Source: Streptomyces sp. LHD-70
Lineage (GTDB): Bacteria > Actinomycetota > Actinomycetes > Streptomycetales > Streptomycetaceae
Direction: 5' to 3'
Length of the DNA stretch: 64,000 nucleotides
NCBI RefSeq assembly: GCF_031157275.1
Contig: NZ_JAVIFW010000026.1
Coordinates: 41,237-105,236, forward strand
Of the stretch, positions 58,093 to 64,000 are shown one piece after another. The position numbers and the translations under genes were made by a program. Each line of letters starts with the position of its first letter. Within the stretch, counting starts at the first letter, position 1. The notes beneath the pieces are model-generated. The model was given only the letters and a program-made list of their open reading frames with translations, had not been told where the DNA came from and did no database searches.

Positions 58093-59664
58093 TCACGGAA
58101 CCCCATCACCGGGCGGCAGCTCGTCGTCCGGACTTTCGCCGTCTTCGTAGTCGGTGGGGTAGAGGAAGTCTTTGAGGCGGAACGGGATGAGCAGCTGCGC
58201 CCAGTGCATGCCGGCCGGGAGGGGACCGAGTTCGGCGGTGAGGTGGGCGGTGTCGGTGGTCGGCAGTGCCAGGACAGCTGTCATCGCTGCTTCATGGCGC
58301 GTTCGCAGCGGCAGCGGATCGTCGCCGGGCGCTGCAAGTCCGGTGAAGTAGGCCCAGGCGGCGGGGGTCAGGGTGAAGCCGTGTGAGGCGAGGTGGGTGG
58401 CAAACTCGGGGTGGTCGACGGGGAGTTGTGCCACCTTCTCGTGGGTGTGGGGCCAGGGCAGGCCGAGGTGGTCCATGAGGTTGCCGGGCAGGCTGACGAG
58501 CCCGTCGCTGTCGCAGTGCGGCAGCATCGGCCACTGCGTCGCCTCATCCGGTGTATGCCGCGGGTCCAGGTCACTCGCACACGTCGCATAGACCGCCTCC
58601 AGGACCATCCTCAGGTCCACAACCTCCACGGGACCCGGTGCGGACGGGGAGCGAGGAACAAGCAGCCGGTTGGTCAGCGGCTGGCGTACCTCTGCGGGGC
58701 TCTGCAGGATGCGGGTGACGATCTGCCCGGCCGCCCAGCACCCAGCCTCACGTGAAGAGCCCTGCTGCGCTTCGTAGTTGACCAGCTCCCCGTCGGGCGC
58801 CGGCCATGCCACCTCCCACGCCCACAACCGCAGATCCAGGCTGCTACCCGGCCACAACGGTGCCACCTCACTGATATCCCGCTGCTCACCGCTGCTGAAC
58901 GGCCGGACGCGGGCCTGGGCCTCGACCGGGTGCACGCGCACCATCAGCGTCTCGAGGCCGCCGGGGACGTTGACACGGGCGACGAGCCCTTCGTTCTCGC
59001 CGTCCTCGTGATGCCAGTCCATCCGGGGCGGGCGCGGGCCTTGGGCGAGGTCGAGGACGTGGCCGGCGAGCGTGCACATGGCGCCCAGCACGGCGCTCTC
59101 CACGCCCCGCTGCTGGGCCTGCTGCCACTGCTCCGGCTCGGTGGCAGCCAGCGCGGTGGTCAAGTCCTCGATGTGGTCGTCTCGGAGATTCCACTCCAGG
59201 GCCTCCGCTGTGCCGTCCCAGACGCGCAATGGGCGTGCGGGTGCGCCGGTCTGCATCTCCAGCCAACGCTCCTGGGCGGCCAGCGTGTCCAGCGCCGTGG
59301 CCACGCCGCGCGCAATGTGGTGGCGTGGGGTGCCGAGACCGGCCGCGACGGCGCTCAGCTCTGCTGGGGTACGGGCAGTGACGCAGGCGGCGAGCCGGTC
59401 CCCGAGCTCCAGCACACCGTCGGCGAGCGGAGCAGCGGGGCTGGGTGGCTCGGGCCAGTCGCGGGCGATGTGGTCGAGCATCCACCCGGCCATGCCGGCA
59501 CACGCAGCGTGGTCGACGGCGTCGAGTACCTCACGTACGAGGGCGAGGGCCTCGGGCGTTTCGGCCGGCCGCATTCCGGCGAAGGCACACAACGCCTTCG
59601 GAAGATCTTCCGGTTGGACGTCCAGAACCTGTGCGGCCGCGTCGGTGCGGTGGGGCTGACTCAT
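58093..59664 (-). CDS. Large hypothetical protein
   Basis: 523 residues. The N-terminal 130 are helical (VQPEDLPKALCAFAGMRPAETPEALALVREVLDAVDHAA). Mid-region motifs such as RVWDGTAEALEWNLRDDHIEDLTTAL and MDWHHEDGENEGLVARVNVPGGLETLMVRVHPVE are unfamiliar. Several Trp-rich stretches (LRLWAWEVAWPAPDG) occur. No P-loop, transmembrane helix or DNA-binding motif. Function unknown. Confidence 0.55.
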   Translation of the reverse strand: MSQPHRTDAAAQVLDVQPEDLPKALCAFAGMRPAETPEALALVREVLDAVDHAACAGMAGWMLDHIARDWPEPPSPAAPLADGVLELGDRLAACVTARTPAELSAVAAGLGTPRHHIARGVATALDTLAAQERWLEMQTGAPARPLRVWDGTAEALEWNLRDDHIEDLTTALAATEPEQWQQAQQRGVESAVLGAMCTLAGHVLDLAQGPRPPRMDWHHEDGENEGLVARVNVPGGLETLMVRVHPVEAQARVRPFSSGEQRDISEVAPLWPGSSLDLRLWAWEVAWPAPDGELVNYEAQQGSSREAGCWAAGQIVTRILQSPAEVRQPLTNRLLVPRSPSAPGPVEVVDLRMVLEAVYATCASDLDPRHTPDEATQWPMLPHCDSDGLVSLPGNLMDHLGLPWPHTHEKVAQLPVDHPEFATHLASHGFTLTPAAWAYFTGLAAPGDDPLPLRTRHEAAMTAVLALPTTDTAHLTAELGPLPAGMHWAQLLIPFRLKDFLYPTDYEDGESPDDELPPGDGVP

Positions 59665-59730
59665 CTCACCCGGTCTTCCTGCAGGGCATTTTCCAACTTC
59701 ACCTTAAGCGGGCCAGAGCCGCCGCGGCGG

Positions 59731-59758
59731 CGGGGCGTGTTTCACCGAACACGCCCCG
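59731..59758 (-). terminator. Terminator after the exonuclease gene
   Basis: CGGGGCGTGTT (59731-59741) and AACACGCCCCG (59748-59758) are exact complements with loop TCACCG, 57 bases past the stop of the leftward gene. Confidence 0.75.
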
Positions 59759-59815
59759 ACCGAAGCCCGTTTCAGGTAAGCAGCGCCCTTGGGCAGCAGG
59801 ATCGGCGCGCGTCTG

Positions 59816-61219
59816 TCAGGTGGTGGCCGCGCCGGCCAGGGCGAGCGCGCCACGCCCCGCATGCTCGTCGGGGCACTGGGGGCGGCCAGCCATTTCCGTC
59901 AGCCGCGTGATCACAGTCCGGCAGTCGTCGAGAGCGCGGTGGCCTCCGTCGAGGGGCTGCCAGGTGTAGTTGCCCCAGTAGTCGTGCCAGTCACCGAACC
60001 AGTCGGAGTACGGGATCATCGCGTCTTCGATGTCGAGGCTGTCGATCCAGGATGTTGCGAGCGGGTGAACGCCCTTGGTCAGCGTCAACTTCTGTTGGCG
60101 GAAGTGGATGTGCGCCTCGTGCCGAAGGCGGCCGGTGTCGTACGGCGCGTTGTAGATGACCACTCGCCTGCCGTTGAGTACCTGGGCGAGCTGGTCGAAC
60201 ACGGCGCTGAAGCATGGCGCCGCGGACACGTCCTGGTCGCCGATGCCGTGGATGTCGGTGGCGTCGGCGGGGATCGGCTCACCGGGGTCGAGGAGCGTAT
60301 CCAGCAGGACCTCGCCTCGCATGGTGATGACGCTGATCTCCACGATCCGCGCCGATGAGTGCAGGCCGGTCGTCTCGGTATCGAGGATCACCGTCCGATC
60401 GTCGGCGAGCACCGAGCGCGCCCACTGCTGCAGCCTCTCGACTTCCTGTTGGCGCCTCGCGGCCGCCTCCAGCTGCTGACGGGCCCGCGCTTCCGCGGCG
60501 TCTTGTGCCTCACGTTCCCGCTGCGCCCGCCGTTCCACCGCGCGCTCGGCCTCGACCTCCGTGCAGGGTGGGCACCGCAGCGGCCAGTGCACAGCCCGGC
60601 TCCACAAGCCGGGCCTCTGGGCCTTCTGCTGGGCGCGGGCCTCCTTCTTCGTCACTACCCCCGCAGTGCAGCCGGGCTCGGCGCAGACGGTTACCCGCTC
60701 GATCCACTCAGCTGCCCTGGTCCGCAGCTGCTCGAGCTGGGCCCGGCGACACGCGCCGCAGCGATGATGCGCGGCCGGCCGCGGCCGATTCCCCACTGCC
60801 CGGCACCCCCAGCACGTGCGTGCCTCGAGCCGCGCGCGCTCCCGCTGCGCCGCGCCCCGGCACACTGCGCACTGCCCGCCGTACATGATGTGCTCCCGCA
60901 CCTGGCTGCACTGCGGGCAGGTGCGCCGCGCCGTCATCCGACGCTTCACGCGAGAGCTCAGCGGTCGCATCTTCACCGCGTCCCGCGGGTCGTACAGCGG
61001 GAACGTCCCATACCGCGCGATGTACAGATACGCCAAGGCATCCTGCCCCGGTGCCAACTTGAGCCTCCGACCGGCGAGTTGGGTCTTCGTGCGTAGGTAC
61101 CGGGGCGCACGCTCCCAGACGTACACCGGGAGCCCGCCGAGGTACCCCCGCGGCGAGCCCCGCTCGGCGAGGTCCTCATCCGCCACCGCCGGTGCGGTGC
61201 CGGCCTTCACACGCATCAT
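59816..61219 (-). CDS. DnaQ-like 3-prime to 5-prime exonuclease fused to zinc clusters
   Basis: 467 residues from the ATG at 61219 with AAGGAGC upstream. The first 100 residues are a basic domain. Three Cys4-type clusters follow: CPQC/CAVC (101-120), CWGC/CGAC (136-157), CAEPGC/CPPC (179-219), then a coiled coil. The C-terminal exonuclease has DEDDh motifs: ILDTETTGL (D280, E282), ADATDIHGI, YNAPYDTGRL and GHRALDDCRTV. The fold matches DNA polymerase III epsilon-type nucleases. Zinc ribbons in front suggest a nucleic-acid- or partner-binding adaptor. A repair, replication or defence role is possible. Confidence 0.75.
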   Translation of the reverse strand: MMRVKAGTAPAVADEDLAERGSPRGYLGGLPVYVWERAPRYLRTKTQLAGRRLKLAPGQDALAYLYIARYGTFPLYDPRDAVKMRPLSSRVKRRMTARRTCPQCSQVREHIMYGGQCAVCRGAAQRERARLEARTCWGCRAVGNRPRPAAHHRCGACRRAQLEQLRTRAAEWIERVTVCAEPGCTAGVVTKKEARAQQKAQRPGLWSRAVHWPLRCPPCTEVEAERAVERRAQREREAQDAAEARARQQLEAAARRQQEVERLQQWARSVLADDRTVILDTETTGLHSSARIVEISVITMRGEVLLDTLLDPGEPIPADATDIHGIGDQDVSAAPCFSAVFDQLAQVLNGRRVVIYNAPYDTGRLRHEAHIHFRQQKLTLTKGVHPLATSWIDSLDIEDAMIPYSDWFGDWHDYWGNYTWQPLDGGHRALDDCRTVITRLTEMAGRPQCPDEHAGRGALALAGAATT

Positions 61220-61660
61220 CGCCGAGCTCCTTTGCTGTTGCGCCGACCAAGTCCTGGCCGGCGGTGACTGCGACACGTCCGACACGACGAGCTCCTCCCA
61301 CTCGGATACCGGGCGCCTCAGGTGTCCCGGCCGAACAATCAAGAACGTGGCAGAGATGCTGAAAAGCTGTCAAGTACCCCTGAAATAAACGAAGTTGGGC
61401 ATACACGAATAAGAACACGCCCGCGTACGCGAGGCATGAACCACCCAACCGGGCCACCTCGAACCCGCACAGCGGCTCACGGCGCAGGCCGGCGCTCGCA
61501 CACCTCGACGGCGGAGGGCGGACGCGAACACACGAGGAGCAGTAGCCGTCGAGGACATCACCACCCGACTGATGCGCAGCCCGGCAGGGTGCAGTGCCGC
61601 GCATGAGGCCGCCATCAGGGGCGCGGCGCCGAACGAGGCGCAGGAATGCCCTTCTCAGGA
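61220..61660. other. Gap upstream of the exonuclease gene
   Basis: No gene recognised. It should contain the leftward promoter of the exonuclease gene. A less GC-rich stretch (AACAATCAAGAACGTGGCAG, 61335-61400) is the most promoter-like part. Confidence 0.4.
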
Positions 61661-61924
61661 CCGTGGTGGGCGGGGCCGGGGCCGCGCCACCCGCCGTGCC
61701 CAGGGTCCGCTCCGCGGCCCCTGGGGCGAGCGCTCCGCGCTCTCACGGCCTGCGACCTCTGGCAGGCGCGGGCCGGGCGCTCCGCGCCCTTCGAAGCGCT
61801 CCGCGCTCCGCGCCCTTCGAAGCGCTCCGCGCTGCGACCCGCGAGCGCTCCGCGCTGCCAGAGGCCTTGCCCCTGGCGCACCGCGCCAGGGGGTGGCGAC
61901 GCGCCCCCGGCCCCGCCCACCACG
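61661..61924. repeat. Large imperfect inverted repeat with an array of TCC-triloop mini-hairpins
   Basis: The outer arms are 21 bases and exact (61661-61681 and 61904-61924, CCGTGGTGGGCGGGGCCGGG...). Between them lie seven mini-hairpins whose loop is always TCC: at 61707, 61728, 61775, 61795, 61803, 61821 and 61844, e.g. GGGCGC-TCC-GCGCCC. Two tandem 26-bp units occupy 61781-61832, and CCCCTGGCGC-ACC-GCGCCAGGGG (61870-61892) adds one more hairpin. No gene is evident. Confidence 0.75.
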
Positions 61925-61933
61925 GGAGCGTCA

Positions 61934-62043
61934 CCGCTGGTCACCCATCGGGGTGACCAGCGGAAACTGCCCGAAAATCCCCCACAAGGCATCTAAATGC
62001 GGTACAGTTTTCTTGTTGGTCGGCGGTGGCAGCCGACCAACAA
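61934..62043 (+). promoter_or_regulatory. Promoter/leader region with two perfect dyads
   Basis: CCGCTGGTCACCC-ATCG-GGGTGACCAGCGG (61934-61963) looks like an operator or terminator. TTGTTGGTCGGC (62013-62024) and its complement (62032-62043) would fold in the mRNA leader, 35 bases before the ATG at 62078. The AT-rich CTAAATGCGGTACAGTTTTC between them probably holds the promoter. Confidence 0.55.
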
Positions 62044-62077
62044 ACCCGAGAACACCCACACGAACTGAGGGACAGTC

Positions 62078-62482
62078 ATGCCCAACACCCAGACCACGAA
62101 CGGCACCAGCGCCTTCGCGCTCCTGCTCCGCACCGACGGCACCTTCACGCTCCTGGACTGGCCGACCACTCCCATCCCCTTCGAAGCGATCTACACCGCG
62201 ATCAACTGCGACCAGATCGAGCCCGTCACCATCACCCCCGCCCTGACCCTGTGGCTTGACGAGGACGCCCCAGCCAAGGGCGCTGCCCTCAACATGCACG
62301 CCACCAAGCTCCACGCCCTGAACGGCCACACCGCCCAGGCCTACTACGGCAACGCGGTCTTCACCGGCGGCACCGACAGCCACGGCCGCCGCGCCGGACT
62401 CACCCCCAGCCAGGTCCTCGACCTGATCGAGCACCACCTCACGGGAGCACTCCTCATCCCCGCCCAGCGCACCGCCAACTAA
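62078..62482 (+). CDS. DUF3846-like protein
   Basis: 134 residues, ATG with GAGGGA upstream. ALLLRTDGTFTLLDWPT, YTAINCDQIEPVTITPALTLWLDEDAPAKGAALNMHATKL and YYGNAVFTGGTDSHGRRAGLTPSQV follow the DUF3846 pattern (L-D-E after a strand, N-x-x-A, then G-N-A/V). These proteins are frequent on actinobacterial mobile DNA and phages; function unknown. It is first of four small co-directional genes. Confidence 0.65.
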   Translation: MPNTQTTNGTSAFALLLRTDGTFTLLDWPTTPIPFEAIYTAINCDQIEPVTITPALTLWLDEDAPAKGAALNMHATKLHALNGHTAQAYYGNAVFTGGTDSHGRRAGLTPSQVLDLIEHHLTGALLIPAQRTAN

Positions 62483-62497
62483 CCCATCCGCAGGGCA

Positions 62498-62523
62498 GGC
62501 CGGGCCCCAACCGGGGCCCGGCC
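62498..62523 (+). promoter_or_regulatory. Intercistronic GC hairpin before the next ribosome site
   Basis: GGCCGGGCCCC (62498-62508) and GGGGCCCGGCC (62513-62523) are exact complements; GGAAGGAG begins immediately after. It may act as a terminator/attenuator or RNA stabiliser. Confidence 0.6.
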
Positions 62524-62539
62524 GGAAGGAGACCCCACC

Positions 62540-63049
62540 ATGACCGACCAGCCGATCACGCCCGGAACCGCCCGCCACGACTTCACCGTCAGCAGCGACG
62601 CCATGCGCAACACCCCCCACCACGACGGCCCCGAACACAACGACCTCACCGACCTGTTCGGCCCCGTCATCCACACCTACACCCGCGCCCAGGCAATCGC
62701 CGACGGCGCACTCGTCGAGCCGCCCACCGGCATCGTGCGCGAAGCGGGATTCCGCGTCCCTCTCGCCTTCACCGCCGCAGCCTGGGCCGACTGCGTCGCC
62801 TGGACCAGCGAGGACAACAAGACACAGACCCTCCAGGACGAGACCGGGCGCCTGTGGGACGTCCTCTGGATGACCCGTTTCGCCATCACCCGCAGCTCCG
62901 GCACTGGCAACCGCGTCACCGTCGAACTCAACCGCGTCCCGCGCGACGGCCACTCCCAACGGGCCACCCTGGCCCGCCTGGTCGCCGAGGTCGGCCCCGG
63001 CGACCAGGCCGAGCCCGTCATGACCCTGATGCTCCCCGACGAGAGCTGA
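62540..63049 (+). CDS. DUF6573-like protein
   Basis: 169 residues, ATG after GGAAGGAG. LTDLFGPVIHTYTRAQAIADGALVEPP, then VREAGFRVPLAFTAAAWADCVAW and RLWDVLWMTRFAI, fits DUF6573, a family found on plasmids and phages of several phyla, with no known function. Length is normal. It sits between two near-identical GC hairpins. Confidence 0.65.
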   Translation: MTDQPITPGTARHDFTVSSDAMRNTPHHDGPEHNDLTDLFGPVIHTYTRAQAIADGALVEPPTGIVREAGFRVPLAFTAAAWADCVAWTSEDNKTQTLQDETGRLWDVLWMTRFAITRSSGTGNRVTVELNRVPRDGHSQRATLARLVAEVGPGDQAEPVMTLMLPDES

Positions 63050-63059
63050 GCCACCACAA

Positions 63060-63086
63060 GCCGGGGCCCCGCCGAGGGGCCCCGGC
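63060..63086 (+). promoter_or_regulatory. Second intercistronic GC hairpin
   Basis: GCCGGGGCCCC (63060-63070) and GGGGCCCCGGC (63076-63086) are exact complements; the GGAAGGAA ribosome site follows at once, as at 62498-62523. Confidence 0.6.
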
Positions 63087-63099
63087 CGGAAGGAACCGC

Positions 63100-63390
63100 A
63101 TGAGCCCCAGCCTCTACGCGAACGGCCCAGCCGCAGCCAACACCCGCCGCGCCCTGTGGGCGACCGCCGCACTCGATGCCTTCGGACGCGAGACCGGCCA
63201 GCGCTACGTCACCCCCGGCGAACTCGACGTCGAACCACACGAGTTGGTCGAGATCAGCGGCGACCTCGTCGCGGACCTCCTGCACCTGGCACGCCGCAAC
63301 GACGTAGCACCAGAGGCCATCACGCGAGCCGGGCACGGCCATTTCGACGAAGAAGTGGCAGAGGAAGAAGACGAAGGACAGACCCCATGA
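63100..63390 (+). CDS. Small hypothetical protein
   Basis: 96 residues, ATG after GGAAGGAA. NTRRALWATAALDAFGRETG, ELDVEPHELVEISGDLVADLLHLARRNDV, then an acidic EEVAEEEDEG tail. Helical and soluble; similar short proteins accompany DUF6573 genes on Streptomyces elements. The stop overlaps the next start (ATGA). Confidence 0.55.
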   Translation: MSPSLYANGPAAANTRRALWATAALDAFGRETGQRYVTPGELDVEPHELVEISGDLVADLLHLARRNDVAPEAITRAGHGHFDEEVAEEEDEGQTP

Positions 63391-63671
63391 AGTACACATT
63401 CCTTGGCGACTGGGCCACATACTCCACGCCGCTCGTAGGCGAAAGGTTCGCCATCGTCACCGAAGCAGCCACCTACACTGAAGCCCTCAAAAGCGCTGCG
63501 CACGCCTTTCTAGCGCACTTTCCTGAGCTTCAGGAATTCCACACCCCGGCTTCTCTCTGGGAAGGCGAGGAAGGCGCTGTAATCCTCATGGAGTTGTACG
63601 GCGACCGTACCGCCGACCTCGTCGACCGAGACGCCTTCGAGATCATCCGAGCCCACGAGGCGCCGGCCTGA
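63387..63671 (+). CDS. Small hypothetical protein, last gene of the window
   Basis: 94 residues, coupled to the gene before. KYTFLGDWATYSTPLVGERF, ATYTEALKSAAHAFLAHFPEL, AVILMELYGDRTADLVDRDAFEI suggests a small alpha/beta fold. Codon use is slightly less GC-biased than in neighbours. No known function. The sequence after it is gene-free and structured. Confidence 0.55.
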   Translation: MKYTFLGDWATYSTPLVGERFAIVTEAATYTEALKSAAHAFLAHFPELQEFHTPASLWEGEEGAVILMELYGDRTADLVDRDAFEIIRAHEAPA

Positions 63672-63830
63672 CCCTTCCATGCCTCTGACGTGCACAAACG
63701 GATGCACCACGAGCCGGAGTACGAAGGCACATCGTTCCCCGATGCCTAACACAGCGCACAGGGGATTATGGTGACCACTTGTCAGGGCTGTAGTGCCGTG
63801 GCATAGTGGGGGTTATCAAATTCGATAGTG

Positions 63831-63937
63831 GGCTGTGGGGTTGAGGGTCTTTCAATTCAACCCGTTGGGACCGTCTGTGACGGCCTATCAGTAAAATGCG
63901 GGAAGATGAAAAGCAAGCGACCCTCAACCCCACAGCC
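63831..63937. repeat. Spaced perfect inverted repeat near the window end
   Basis: GGCTGTGGGGTTGAGGGTC (63831-63849) and its exact complement (63919-63937) are 69 bases apart. A smaller hairpin CCGTC-TGT-GACGG (63871-63883) lies inside. The interior is AT-richer than the rest of the window. Confidence 0.75.
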
Positions 63938-63942
63938 AGCCC

Positions 63943-64000
63943 CAGTAATTCGCGGAGCGAATTACTGCAGGCCGAATTGCGGAGCAATTCGAGCCCCGGA
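63943..64000. other. Telomere-like hairpins with GGA triloops
   Basis: CAGTAATTCGC-GGA-GCGAATTACTG (63943-63967) and CGAATTGC-GGA-GCAATTCG (63973-63991) are perfect hairpins with the same triloop; a third (GCCCC-GGA) is cut by the window edge. GNA triloops closed by GC pairs form very stable hairpins and are the hallmark of the 3-prime overhangs of Streptomyces telomeres, and here they are on the strand that would overhang at a right end. Confidence 0.6.

Noticed and set aside
63766..63987. Leftward frame across the terminal hairpins
   Set aside because: It spans the inverted repeats and telomere-like hairpins, with no ribosome site; structural DNA explains the region better.
1..64000. tRNA, rRNA, riboswitch and TraB/FtsK transfer genes
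   Set aside because: I looked for their typical sequence or motifs on both strands and found none that I could support.

Overview
The window is GC-rich actinobacterial DNA with GTG and occasional TTG starts, purine-rich ribosome binding sites and many stop/start overlaps. The families present (DUF2637, DUF6166, DUF6233, DUF6573, CoiA-like proteins, BTAD regulator) point to Streptomyces or a close relative. There is no rRNA, tRNA or central metabolism. Partition, replication, toxin-antitoxin, NTPase and transposon genes dominate, so this is most likely part of a large plasmid, probably linear, or an integrated plasmid-like element.

Layout. 1-2.8 kb: end of a BTAD regulator, a repeat-rich gap, and a DUF2637 membrane protein. 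3-7.6 kb: two convergent ParA loci, each with a different partner gene, with four copies of one palindromic site; this is the best candidate for a complex centromere. 8-15 kb: a long leftward cluster of small membrane, secreted and cysteine-rich proteins with a second DUF2637 protein. It resembles transfer/spread clusters of Streptomyces plasmids, but no TraB/FtsK translocase is in the window. 15.4-21.9 kb: a Phd-like protein, an XRE regulator, a probable replication protein with iterons inside its gene, a Tpg-like helix-turn-helix protein, two winged-helix proteins and a toxin-antitoxin pair. 22-31 kb: CoiA/zinc-finger protein, resolvase, STAND/TPR protein and hypotheticals. 31-46 kb: two related DUF6166 plus CoiA-like modules, an IS21-family element inserted exactly into a DUF6233 remnant, an SOS-controlled Y-family polymerase homologue, and an IS110-family element. 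46-61 kb: DNA ligase, a second STAND protein, a two-domain zeta-like toxin beside a divergent P-loop kinase, a HEPN-like protein and a DnaQ-type exonuclease with zinc clusters. 61.6-64 kb: a strongly structured inverted repeat, four small co-directional genes, then a gene-free end with hairpins closed by GGA triloops, as in Streptomyces telomeres.

How the parts fit: the par loci with their shared sites, the iteron-bearing rep gene and the Tpg-like/telomere-like features would cover segregation, internal initiation and end replication of a linear replicon. Toxin-antitoxin modules and STAND/HEPN proteins would provide maintenance or defence. Several genes (5.3, 24.6, 28.1, 54.5 and 55.6 kb) are frame-disrupted, which suggests an accessory region under decay or a few sequence errors. 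All functional assignments are from reading the sequence; no database search was possible.
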